This document shows positions 33,473 through 42,166 of a stretch of 64,000 nt of DNA, one piece after another. This DNA is from JAJECS01 sp965219705 (GTDB taxonomy: Bacteria; Chloroflexota; UBA11872): contig OZ244789.1 in NCBI GenBank assembly GCA_965219705.1, positions 1,240,001 to 1,304,000 on the forward strand, given 5' to 3'. The notes below the pieces were generated by a model. The model saw only the letters and a list, made by a program, of their open reading frames with translations. It did no database searches and had not been told where the DNA came from. Every line of letters begins with the position of its first letter. Position 1 is the stretch's first letter. The position numbers were made by a program, and so were the translations under genes.

Positions 33473-34107
33473 GGTGGGCCGGCGGTGTCGATGATGGTGG
33501 GGGCGATGCGGCGCAGGTCGTCCCAGGGGACGGCGCCGGCGCGGAGGATTCGCGGGCGGTCACCGGTTAGGTCGACGATGGTGGAGGCGGTGCCGCCAAC
33601 CGGCCCGCCGTCGAGCACGGCGTCCACCGCTTGGCCAACGGCGGTCCGGGCCTCGGCGGCGGTGGTGGGGGGCGGGCGCCCGTGGCGGTTGGCGCTGGTG
33701 CCGGTGATCGGCGCGCCGGCGCGCCGGCAGACCTCGCGCGTGGCCGCCATGCCCGGCACGCGCACGGCGACCGTGCCGCGCGCGTCGGTGATGCGGCGGT
33801 CAACGTGGGCGTGGGCGGGGATGACCAGCGTCACGCCGCCCGGCCAGAAGGCGGCGCCAAGCTCCTGGAGAAAGGGCGCGGCGGCGCCGACCATCGCGAC
33901 CTGCTCGGAGGAGGCCATCAGCACGGGCATGCCGGTTCCGGGCGCGCGGCCCTTGATGGCGGCCACGCGGGCGACGGCAGCCGGCGCGCTAATGCTTGCC
34001 GCCAGGCCGTAGAGGGTGTCGGTGGGAACCACGGCGACACCGCCGGCGGCGATGAGGCGGGCGCAATGGTCGATGACCGTGTCGGTGGGCTGCGTGGAGC
34101 GGCTCAC
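33469..34107 (-). CDS. tsaC: L-threonylcarbamoyladenylate synthase (TsaC/Sua5/YrdC)
   Basis: The 212-residue protein makes threonylcarbamoyl-AMP for the universal t6A37 tRNA modification. YrdC features are clear: VVPTDTLYGLAASI near the N-terminus, AIKGRAPGTGMPVLMAS with the conserved Lys-Gly-Arg, FWPGGVTLVIPA, VAVRVPGMA and PITGTSANRHGRPPP. Length is that of the short TsaC form without the Sua5 domain. It overlaps the HAD gene upstream and the membrane gene downstream by four bases each. Confidence 0.93.
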   Translation of the reverse strand: MSRSTQPTDTVIDHCARLIAAGGVAVVPTDTLYGLAASISAPAAVARVAAIKGRAPGTGMPVLMASSEQVAMVGAAAPFLQELGAAFWPGGVTLVIPAHAHVDRRITDARGTVAVRVPGMAATREVCRRAGAPITGTSANRHGRPPPTTAAEARTAVGQAVDAVLDGGPVGGTASTIVDLTGDRPRILRAGAVPWDDLRRIAPTIIDTAGPP

Positions 34108-34955
34108 GCACCGCCGTCCTCGCCCAGCACGAACCGCTCGATGGCCAGGGCCGCGCCGTCCTCGGCGTAGGTCGCGGTGACCCAGTCCGCGGCCGCGCGC
34201 ACGCGCGGGTCGCCGTCGCCCATGGCAACGCCCACGCCGGCCGCCGTGACGAGATCGAGATCGTTGAGGTTGTCGCCGATGGCCATCGTCGCTTCCGGTG
34301 GAACGTCCAAGGCCCGTGCGAGCAGATGCAGCGCCTGGCCCTTGCCGACGTCCTGCCCAATAGCTTCCGCGAAACGCGGGTGCGAGCGCGTGATGGCCAG
34401 CACGGTGCCGAATCGGGCGTCCATGTCCTCGACGATCGCGGGCACGTCGGCCTCGTCGGCGACGATGACGAGCTTGGTGGTTCCTCGGTGTACGGCGGCG
34501 GCGAGGTCGGGGATGAGCCGGATCGGCACGTCGGAGGTCTCAGCGTAGAAACGCCCTTCGGGCGTGGCCGCCTCCATGTAGAGCTCGTCGTCGACGTAGG
34601 CGTTGATGTGCCAGCGGCGCGCCTTGGCAAAGGCCACGACGTCGAGCGCAGGTTGAACCGGCAGCACGCGGGCGTGCAGGGTCTCGCCGGTCGCGCTATC
34701 GCGCACGAGCGCGCCCTGGTAGCAGATGATGGGCGCAGTGATCTCAAGCTCCTGCGCGAAGCGGCGCGCCGAGCGGAACATGCGGCCGGTGGCGATGGTG
34801 ACCGCCGTGCCTTGCTCCTGGGCGCGGCCAATGGCCGTGCGCACCCGCGGGGTGACGCCGTGCTCGCCGCTGACGATGGTGCCGTCCAGGTCCAGAGCGA
34901 GCAGCCGGATCGCGGGGCCCGCGTTCTGCGGGGCGGGGGGCGGGGATGGGCTCAC
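34104..34955 (-). CDS. HAD-superfamily phosphatase, Cof/IIB type
   Basis: The 283-residue protein has LLALDLDGTIVSGEHGV (motif I, two Asp), VTIATGRM (motif II), a cap domain inserted at about residues 85-190, and AIGDNLNDLDLVTAAGVGVAMGDG (motifs III and IV). This is the Cof-type subfamily that dephosphorylates sugar phosphates and cofactors such as FMN or PLP. The substrate is not predictable. It is the first gene of a minus-strand operon coupled by ATGA overlaps to tsaC and then to the unknown membrane gene. Confidence 0.9.
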   Translation of the reverse strand: MSPSPPPAPQNAGPAIRLLALDLDGTIVSGEHGVTPRVRTAIGRAQEQGTAVTIATGRMFRSARRFAQELEITAPIICYQGALVRDSATGETLHARVLPVQPALDVVAFAKARRWHINAYVDDELYMEAATPEGRFYAETSDVPIRLIPDLAAAVHRGTTKLVIVADEADVPAIVEDMDARFGTVLAITRSHPRFAEAIGQDVGKGQALHLLARALDVPPEATMAIGDNLNDLDLVTAAGVGVAMGDGDPRVRAAADWVTATYAEDGAALAIERFVLGEDGGA

Positions 34956-35201
34956 GTGGGGCGGTGCCGCGGGGTTGATGTCAGGGGATAGTACGCGGCT
35001 GGCGAGGGTGTCGGTCGCGGCCGTGCAACCCTCAGGCTGTCCCGCTTACGCTCACGCGCGAGGCGGTCAGAGGGGCAGCCGAGTCGTGTGGCACGCCGAT
35101 CCTGGCCGGTCGCTTGAGGGTGGGCAATACTCGGCGCCAGCGAGTTGGCCGCCATTGGTGGAGGCGCCAATGACCGCCCACGCCGCTGAGTGAGAGTCGT
35201 C

Positions 35202-37547
35202 ATGCCGCAGTACCGCATGCGTGATCGTTGGCGCCGGCTGCGCGCGGCGCTCACCGTGCTAACCGTCGCCGCCGTAGCCGCCCTGACCTTCTCGCCTTCG
35301 GCCGCGGCGCTCGACTGCGCGGGCGTCGCCCTCGACGACGGCTGCCTGTTCACCATCACCGGCGGCGATACGCCGGACCCGGACGACGGCTATGCCGTCA
35401 CCAATGTCGATGGCGTCCCGCTCTGGGACTTCGTCCGCGAGCGCGACCTCCAGGCCATCGGCTATCCCATCAGCCAGCGCTGGGTCAACGGCCCCTTCAC
35501 CTTCCAGGCCTACCAGAAGGTGATTCTGCAGTGGGACCCCGGCAAGCAGCGGATGAACTACTACAACACCCTCGACGTGCTGGCCAACCGCTATCCGGAG
35601 GTGGAGCTACCCAACGTGGCCCCGCACCAGGTGCTTGAGGCGGATCGGGACGCGGACTTCGCCACCATCACCCGGAACCACCTGGCGCTGTTGGACCAGA
35701 ACGCAGCGATCAAGGAGCGCTTTCTGAGTGAACCCGACTGGCTGAACCTCTACGGCCTGCCGATCAGCTACGAGGAGCGGGAAGTCAACGGCCATCCGCG
35801 GGGCCTGCAGATGCTGCGGGCGCAGCGCACGGTGTTCGTGATCTGGAACGTGCCGGCGCCGGGAGTCACGGTGGGCCGGGTCAACCTGCAGAACGTACCG
35901 GACAAGGTGAAGCGGCTGAGCAACGTGATCATTCCGGATGCGGCGAAGGTCCCGATTGCGCGTGACGCAGTCGCCGGACCACCCGCGCCCACGACCGCAC
36001 CTGCCTCCGACCGGGAGGTGTTGGTAAGCCTCTACCACCAGACCGACGGCCCGAACTGGACGAACAACGCCAACTGGCTGAGCGACGCGCCGCTCAATGA
36101 CTGGCACGGTGTCACCGCTGACTCCACCGGCCGGGTCACGCAGTTGCGGCTCCGCAACAACCAGTTGCAAGGGGCAATACCGCCGACGCTGGAAATCCTC
36201 GCCAACCTGGCCGTCTTGGAGCTCAATCGGAATCAGCTCACTGGGGCAGTACCCCCCGAGTTGAGCCGCCTCGGCAACCTGGAAAGGCTTTGGCTAGAGT
36301 CTAATCAGCTCAGTGGGACGATCCCGCCGGAGCTGGGGAACCTCGCGAAACTCACTTGGCTCGACCTCGGTTCGAACCAGCTCAGCGGAACGATACCGCC
36401 GGAGTTGGGCCGCCTCGCTAACCTGGTGGTGTTGGAGCTCGGTTGGAACCAGCTGAGTGGAGAGATTCCACGGGAGCTGAGCCGCCTCCTCACCCTCGCA
36501 CACCTCTCGCTCACAAGTAACGAGCTGCGTGGGGCAATCCCGTCGGAGTTGAGCCTTCTCGCCAAGCTGATACACCTGCACCTCGGGGGAAATCAACTCA
36601 GTGGGGCAATCCCACCCGAGCTGGGCCGCCTCACCAACTTGGAGAAGCTGTGGCTCTCCGCCAGCCAGCTGAGTGGCGCGATCCCGCCCGAGTTGGGCCA
36701 ACTCTCGAACCTGAGATCGCTGCGGCTGGGTCAGGACCAACTCAGTGGAGCAATCCCACCCGAGCTGGGGAACCTCTCAAGCCTTAGACAGCTTTTAATC
36801 TTCGGTACCCAGTTGAGTGGGGCGATCCCGCCCGAGCTGGCGAACCTCTCAAGCCTTACAGAGCTTTGGATCAGCGATACCCAGCTGAGTGGGGCGATTC
36901 CGCCGGAGCTGGGCCAGCTCGCCAACCTCGAACGCCTGGTGCTCGGCGCGAACCAGTTGACTGGGGCAATCCCGCCCGAGCTCGGCCGCCTGGCCAAGCT
37001 AAAATGGCTGAGCCTCGGGACAAACCAGCTCAGCGGGGCGATCCCGCCCCAACTGGCCAGCCTCGCCAACCTTGAATACCTGGTGCTCGGCAGGAACCAG
37101 CTAGGTGGGGCGATCCCAGCCGAATTGGCCAAGCTCGCCAACCTGGAAGACCTAGATCTCTCGACTAACCAGTTGAGCGGCGAGATTCCGCCCGAACTAG
37201 GCCGCCTCACCGCTCTGGAAGGGCTGATTCTCTTTAGCAACCAACTGAGTGGCGAGATCCCGTCGGAGTTGGGCCGCCTCGTCAAGCTGGAATCGCTGCA
37301 TCTCGCCGACAACCAGTTACGCGGGCCAATTCCGCCAGAACTGGGCCACCTTGCCAACCTGGAACGTCTTTCGCTCCGAGACAACCAGTTGAGCGGCGAG
37401 ATCCCAGCCGAGCTGGGCCGCCTCACTAAGCTGGAATGGCTGTCCATCGGCGGCAGCAACCAATTCACGGGGTGCATTCCCACGGAATTGGGCCAAGTGC
37501 CCGGTGACGTTGCCCACCTGGGTCTGCCGTTCTGCGGGGATAGCTGA
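35202..37547 (+). CDS. Secreted plant-type leucine-rich repeat protein, copy 1
   Basis: The protein of about 781 residues has a basic N-region and signal peptide (LTVLTVAAVAALTF, cleavage near SAAA). An N-terminal domain (residues about 40-250) follows, with QRWVNGPFTFQAYQKVILQW and YNTLDVLANRYPE, a pattern I recall from Chloroflexota exoproteins. A short LRR cap (DGPNWTNNANWLSD) leads into 19 LRRs of 24 residues ending in the NQLSGAIPPELG motif, with a closing GGSNQFTGCIP and LGLPFCGDS cap. Repeats of this kind bind proteins or glycans and are also typical of plant receptors. I preferred ATG 35202 over GTG 35190 because copy 2 has a GAGGGG site before the matching ATG. Confidence 0.82.
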   Translation: MPQYRMRDRWRRLRAALTVLTVAAVAALTFSPSAAALDCAGVALDDGCLFTITGGDTPDPDDGYAVTNVDGVPLWDFVRERDLQAIGYPISQRWVNGPFTFQAYQKVILQWDPGKQRMNYYNTLDVLANRYPEVELPNVAPHQVLEADRDADFATITRNHLALLDQNAAIKERFLSEPDWLNLYGLPISYEEREVNGHPRGLQMLRAQRTVFVIWNVPAPGVTVGRVNLQNVPDKVKRLSNVIIPDAAKVPIARDAVAGPPAPTTAPASDREVLVSLYHQTDGPNWTNNANWLSDAPLNDWHGVTADSTGRVTQLRLRNNQLQGAIPPTLEILANLAVLELNRNQLTGAVPPELSRLGNLERLWLESNQLSGTIPPELGNLAKLTWLDLGSNQLSGTIPPELGRLANLVVLELGWNQLSGEIPRELSRLLTLAHLSLTSNELRGAIPSELSLLAKLIHLHLGGNQLSGAIPPELGRLTNLEKLWLSASQLSGAIPPELGQLSNLRSLRLGQDQLSGAIPPELGNLSSLRQLLIFGTQLSGAIPPELANLSSLTELWISDTQLSGAIPPELGQLANLERLVLGANQLTGAIPPELGRLAKLKWLSLGTNQLSGAIPPQLASLANLEYLVLGRNQLGGAIPAELAKLANLEDLDLSTNQLSGEIPPELGRLTALEGLILFSNQLSGEIPSELGRLVKLESLHLADNQLRGPIPPELGHLANLERLSLRDNQLSGEIPAELGRLTKLEWLSIGGSNQFTGCIPTELGQVPGDVAHLGLPFCGDS

Positions 37548-37712
37548 AGCTCGCGCATTGCAGCGAGGGGCGCTGGGTTCACACCGGTCCAGACGACCAC
37601 GCCCGCCAGCCACCGGCGATGGCGACGGTGCATGTAGTAAATTGACGCTGCCTGGCTGATCGGTCGGTGAGTGCCGGGCCGCCGGGCTGCTCGCTGCCCA
37701 ATGAGGGGCGTC

Positions 37713-40142
37713 ATGCCGCAAGACCTCAGGCGTGGTCGTCGTCGCGGGCTGCGCACGGCGCTCGCGGTGCTGACCATCGCCGCCGTAGCCACGCTGGCCG
37801 TCTGGCCGTCGGTGGGAGCGCTCGACTGCGAGGGCGAGACCCTCGACGACGGCTGCCTGTTCACCATCACTGGCGGCGACACGCCCAATCCCGACGACGG
37901 CTACGCCGTAACCAACGCGGACGGCGTGCCGCTGTGGGACTTCGTCCGCGAGCGCGATCTCCAGGCCATCGGCTATCCCGTCAGCCAGCGCTGGGTCAAC
38001 GGCCCCTTCACCTTCCAGGCCTTCCAGAAGGTCATCCTCCAGTGGGACCCGGGCAAGCAGCGGATGAACTACTACAACACCCTCGACGTGCTGGCCAACC
38101 GCTATCCGGAGGTGGCGTTACCCAACGTGCCGCCGCACCAGGTGCTGGAAGCGGACTGGGGCGCCGACTTCGCCACCATCACGCGGAACCACTTGGCGCT
38201 GCTTGAGCAGAACGCGGCGATCAAGGAACGGTTCCTCAGCGAGCCGGACTGGCTGAGTCTTTACGGGCTGCCAATCAGCTACGAAGAGCGGGAGGTTGAC
38301 GGTCACCCGCAGGGCCTGCAACTGCTGCGAACGCAGCGGACGGTGTTCGTGATCTGGAACGTGCCGGCGCCGGGGACCACGGTGGGGCGCGTGAACCTGC
38401 AGAACGTGCCCGACAAGGTGAAGAAGCTGAGCAACGTGATCATTCCGGACGCGGCGGAAGACCCCGTCACGGAAGACGAGGTGGCGGGGTTGCCATTGTT
38501 CACGGTGCCGGCGCCGGAGCCGCTCTCGGACCGGACGGTGCTGACCGCGCTTTATCGCGCGACCGATGGATCGAACTGGAAGAACAACCACAACTGGCTC
38601 AGCCAGTACGCTCTCGACCGCTGGCACGGCGTCACTACGGACTCCGCCGGACGGGTCACGGAGCTACGGCTTCCCGACAACCGGTTGCGCGGGGCGATCC
38701 CGGTCCGGCTGGGGAGCGTCGCCAATCTCAAAGTGCTGGACCTCAGTGACAACCAACTGCGGGGAACGATTCCGCCCGAGTTGAGCCGCCTCGGCGACCT
38801 GAATCGGTTGCGGCTCTCCGAGAATCAACTGTGGGGGACCATTCCCCGGGAGTTGCACCACCTCTCGAACCTGGAGACGTTGGCCCTCCATAGCAACCGG
38901 CTGCAAGGAGTGATCCCGCCCGAATTGGGCCGCCTCGCCAACCTGACATTCCTGTGGCTCGGCAATAACCGGCTGTCTGGCGAGCTACCGCCGGAGCTGA
39001 GTCGGCTCGGCAAGCTGGAAGTGCTGCTGCTCGCTGACAACCAGTTGCGAGGAACGATCCCGCCCGAGCTGGGGCGACTCGCCAACCTGCAGTGGCTGGC
39101 GCTCGCCGACAACCAGCTGCATGGGCCCATTCCGCCGGAGCTGAGCGGCCTGGCCAATCTGCAATGGCTGTCGCTCGCTCGTAACCAATTCGGCGGGACG
39201 ATTCCCCCCGAACTGGGAAGTCTCGCCAACCTGCAAATCTTGGCGCTCGGGGAAAACCGGTTCAGCGGGTCGATCCCGCCCGAGTTGGGACGCCTCGCCA
39301 ACCTGACCCAGCTAACGCTCAACCGGAACCAATTGCGGGGGGCGATCCCGCCCGAGCTGGGGAGTCTCGCCGTCCTGCGGCGGCTGGGGTTGCAGCACAA
39401 CCAGCTGAGTGGTGCGGTCCCGCCGGAGCTCGCCAGCCTCAAGAATCTAACCGTGTTGGAACTGGGGAATAACCAGTTGAGCGGCGAGGTCCCGCGGGCG
39501 GTGTTGAGCCTCGCCAATCTCACCGTGCTCGGGCTGGGGGAAAACCGGTTCGCCGGCGAGGTCCCGCCGGAGCTGGCGCGCCTCACCAAGCTGACGGTGC
39601 TGGCGCTCGGCGGCAACAGGTTGCGGGGCGAGATCCCGCCCGAGTTGGGCCGCCTTGCCAATCTGACCGAGCTGGCGCTCCAGCACAACCAACTGACCGG
39701 AGCGATCCCGTCCGAGTTGGGCAGACTCGCCAAACTGGAACGGCTGGGGCTCCACGAGAACCAGTTCAGTGGGGTGATCCCGCCAGCGCTGGGCAGCCTC
39801 GCCTACCTGAAGTTTCTGGGTCTCCGAAATAACCAGCTGACTGGGACGATCCCGCCCGAGTTGGGCCGTCTCGCCTATCTCGGATGGCTGGGACTCCATG
39901 GGAACCAGCTAAGCGGGCCGATACCACCCGAATTGGGGAGCCTCGTCAATCTGGGATTCTTAGGACTCCGAGACAATCAGTTGAGCGGAGAAATCCCAGC
40001 CGAGCTGGGCCGCCTAACCAACCTGGAGGAGATACGGCTCGGCGGCAGCAACGAATTCACGGGGTGCATCCCCGCGGGGTTGCGCGATGTCGAGGACAGT
40101 GACCTCGATAGACTCGGCCTGCCATTCTGCGAGGACGGCTGA
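37713..40142 (+). CDS. Secreted plant-type leucine-rich repeat protein, copy 2
   Basis: This 809-residue protein repeats the architecture of the preceding gene. It has a signal peptide (LAVLTIAAVATLAVWPSVGA), nearly the same N-terminal domain (QRWVNGPFTFQAFQKVILQW), the cap GSNWKNNHNWLSQ, and then 20 LRRs of 24 residues before the GGSNEFTGCIP closing cap. The N-terminal domains are far more alike than the repeat regions, in which ligand-facing positions vary. This fits duplication followed by diversification of the binding surface. ATG 37713 has a GAGGGG site seven bases upstream. The two genes are separated by only 165 bases and may be co-transcribed. The likely role is extracellular recognition, for example of host or neighbouring cells. 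Confidence 0.82.
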   Translation: MPQDLRRGRRRGLRTALAVLTIAAVATLAVWPSVGALDCEGETLDDGCLFTITGGDTPNPDDGYAVTNADGVPLWDFVRERDLQAIGYPVSQRWVNGPFTFQAFQKVILQWDPGKQRMNYYNTLDVLANRYPEVALPNVPPHQVLEADWGADFATITRNHLALLEQNAAIKERFLSEPDWLSLYGLPISYEEREVDGHPQGLQLLRTQRTVFVIWNVPAPGTTVGRVNLQNVPDKVKKLSNVIIPDAAEDPVTEDEVAGLPLFTVPAPEPLSDRTVLTALYRATDGSNWKNNHNWLSQYALDRWHGVTTDSAGRVTELRLPDNRLRGAIPVRLGSVANLKVLDLSDNQLRGTIPPELSRLGDLNRLRLSENQLWGTIPRELHHLSNLETLALHSNRLQGVIPPELGRLANLTFLWLGNNRLSGELPPELSRLGKLEVLLLADNQLRGTIPPELGRLANLQWLALADNQLHGPIPPELSGLANLQWLSLARNQFGGTIPPELGSLANLQILALGENRFSGSIPPELGRLANLTQLTLNRNQLRGAIPPELGSLAVLRRLGLQHNQLSGAVPPELASLKNLTVLELGNNQLSGEVPRAVLSLANLTVLGLGENRFAGEVPPELARLTKLTVLALGGNRLRGEIPPELGRLANLTELALQHNQLTGAIPSELGRLAKLERLGLHENQFSGVIPPALGSLAYLKFLGLRNNQLTGTIPPELGRLAYLGWLGLHGNQLSGPIPPELGSLVNLGFLGLRDNQLSGEIPAELGRLTNLEEIRLGGSNEFTGCIPAGLRDVEDSDLDRLGLPFCEDG

Positions 40143-40438
40143 CGCTCGAGCCTGCCCTCGTAAGCCCCGCGCCCAGAACTGCCCCGCCCGGCTGCGGGTC
40201 ACACTCGGGAAGGGTCCGCTGGCGCGCGCACCGATCACCCCATGCCCCGCGCCCTGACGGTGCGCCCTCGATCGCCGCCGCGCAGCACGGCCGGCGCAAC
40301 GGTCCGCGCCGTCATGGGAGCGGTGGGATCGAGCGAGGCGTATAATTGGCGTCCGGCCCATCTTGGCGCTAGGCGCCGCCGAGTCTCAGCGTTGCGGCGA
40401 CGGCGGGACTTGGCCTCTGGCTTGAGGATCGATTCCGC
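40143..40438. other. Non-coding stretch before yvcK
   Basis: No gene is convincing in this 296-base gap on either strand. It probably contains the LRR transcript end and the yvcK promoter. A short AT-richer patch (gcgtataattggcg near 40340) provides a TATAAT-like -10 box about 100 bases before the yvcK start. Confidence 0.4.
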
Positions 40439-41758
40439 ATGCGGTCACGTCGTTGGCTAACCCTCGGCATCGGCGTCAAGCGCTACATCCTCCTCATCTT
40501 CGCGGGCACGGTCATCCTGGCGCTGGCGCTGGCCATGTTCCTGGCCTACATCTACCGCACCATCGACGTGCCGGGGCCGGCGGGCTCGGTGGTCTATTTC
40601 ATGACCCTGCAGTTCATCGAGCACCCCTTCCGCTCGCTGGTGGTGGGCGGGTTGGGACTGTTGGCGGTGGTGGCGGGCGCGTTCTTGCTTGGACGCACGG
40701 TGCTGTCGGTGGTCGTCAGCCCCGACGACAACATTGCCGAGACGCTTTATCAGAATCGGCGTTTGCAGCGCGGTCCGCGGATCGTGGCGATCGGCGGCGG
40801 CACGGGGCTGGGCGTGCTGCTGCGGGGGCTCAAGGAGCACACCAACAACATCACAGCCGTGGTGACGGTGGCGGACGACGGCGGCAGCTCGGGGCGGCTG
40901 CGGGACGAGTTTGGCTTGGCGCCGCCGGGCGACGTGCGGCAGTGCCTGGCCGCGCTGGCCGATTCCGAGTCGCTGATGAACGAGGTCATGAACTATCGCT
41001 TCAGCCGCGGCGGCGGGCTTCAAGGACACAGCCTTGGCAATCTGCTCATCGCCGCGACTACCGAGCTAAAGGACGGAAACTTCGAGCAAGGCGTGCGCGC
41101 TCTCAGCGACGTGCTGCGGGTGCGCGGGCGCATCTTGCCGTCCACGCACTCCGACATTCGCCTGGCGGGTGAGCTCGCGGATGGGCGGATCGTGCGCGGC
41201 GAGTCGAAGCTGCGGTCGTCCGGTCAGCCAATCTCGCGCGTCTTCATCGAGCCACGCCACGTGGCGGCCAACGGGGCGGCCATTCAGGAACTCCTGGCGG
41301 CGGACATGATCGTGCTGGGTCCGGGCAGCGTCTTCACCAGCGTGATTCCGAACCTGCTCGTGGGCAGGCTGACCACTGCGATCCGCGCCTCGCGCGCCGT
41401 CAAGGTTTACGTGTGCAACGTCGCCACCGAGCCGGGCGAAACCGACGACTTCGGGCCCGCCGAACACGTCTACTGCTGCACGCGGCACGTCGGACCCGAT
41501 CTGTTCCAGTACATGCTGGGCAATAGCAATCTGCAGGTGGAGATGCCCGAGGACACCGGCACCCGGCTCGTCACCTGCGATCCGGCCACACAGGTCGAGT
41601 TGCTCGATGCGGGGGTGCAGGCGGTGCTGGCCGACGTGGTGGACCCGGCGGCTCCCCATCACCACGAGCCGCACGCGCTGGCGGCGGCGCTGATGGACCT
41701 CTACGAGCAGGCGTCGCAGAACAAGGCGTCGCTGGTCGTGCTGGCGGACCCGCGCTAG
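40439..41758 (+). CDS. yvcK: YvcK/CofD-like UDP-GlcNAc-binding protein (gluconeogenesis factor)
   Basis: The 439-residue protein has two N-terminal membrane helices (LLIFAGTVILALALAMFLA and LVVGGLGLLAVVAGAFLL). A YvcK domain follows with VAIGGGTGLGVLLRGLKEHT, VVTVADDGGSSGRLRDEF, PPGDVRQCLAALAD and LQGHSLGNLL. YvcK proteins bind UDP-sugars and coordinate cell-wall synthesis with carbon source. The membrane-anchored form is longer than the Bacillus protein by about 110 residues. It is monocistronic, and a repeat-rich gap follows. Confidence 0.92.
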   Translation: MRSRRWLTLGIGVKRYILLIFAGTVILALALAMFLAYIYRTIDVPGPAGSVVYFMTLQFIEHPFRSLVVGGLGLLAVVAGAFLLGRTVLSVVVSPDDNIAETLYQNRRLQRGPRIVAIGGGTGLGVLLRGLKEHTNNITAVVTVADDGGSSGRLRDEFGLAPPGDVRQCLAALADSESLMNEVMNYRFSRGGGLQGHSLGNLLIAATTELKDGNFEQGVRALSDVLRVRGRILPSTHSDIRLAGELADGRIVRGESKLRSSGQPISRVFIEPRHVAANGAAIQELLAADMIVLGPGSVFTSVIPNLLVGRLTTAIRASRAVKVYVCNVATEPGETDDFGPAEHVYCCTRHVGPDLFQYMLGNSNLQVEMPEDTGTRLVTCDPATQVELLDAGVQAVLADVVDPAAPHHHEPHALAAALMDLYEQASQNKASLVVLADPR

Positions 41759-41766
41759 CGACCGTC

Positions 41767-41787
41767 ATGCCGGCCTCGAGCCGGCAT
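41767..41787. repeat. Dispersed GTCAT-type hairpin repeat, copy a
   Basis: Perfect arms atgccggc (41767-41774) and gccggcat (41780-41787) flank a 5-base loop. Together with gtc before and ctggg after, this matches the pattern of the hairpins at 43314 and 45222. It may also serve as the yvcK transcript end. Confidence 0.6.
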
Positions 41788-41869
41788 CTGGGTTTCAGTT
41801 GCCGTGGCTCATCCGTTGGGCTTGGGGACGCGCCGACGACATCCCTCGCGTGGATTCGGTTCTTGAACG

Positions 41870-41950
41870 GTCATTCCGAACGCAGTGAGGAATCTAAGGA
41901 CGCTGTGCTTCCTCCCTGCCCCTTAGATTTCTCGCTCCGCTCGAAATGAC
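41870..41950. repeat. Long inverted repeat of 30-base arms
   Basis: Bases 41870-41899 and the reverse complement of 41921-41950 agree at about 24 of 30 positions, both containing gtcatt, gaatct or aaatct, and aagg. The left arm recurs at 54528-54550 at about 22 of 24 positions. The element is therefore dispersed and may be a small non-autonomous mobile repeat. The rest of the gap to 42166 contains another common-looking repeat near 42003-42045 and no gene. Confidence 0.65.
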
Positions 41951-42166
41951 AAGAATTGTGGCGCGAGACGCTAAGCGGGCGCGCCGCATGGGACCGGCCG
42001 TCCCCCTCACCCTAACCCTCTCCCTCGGCGGGGAGAGGGGACCGGACGGGCGCACTACGTTAAGTTACCTGCCCCCGTATCGCGGTATGGGGCAGACTCT
42101 TCGCCGGAATGACGAAGGGTTACGCAGAGTTCTCCTTCTAGGTGAAGGGATCTCGTTGGAGGATTC

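Noticed and set aside
35202..40142. Plant contamination as the source of the LRR genes
   Set aside because: Both genes are intron-free, have bacterial-type signal peptides and start sites, and lie between clearly bacterial genes with the same base composition.
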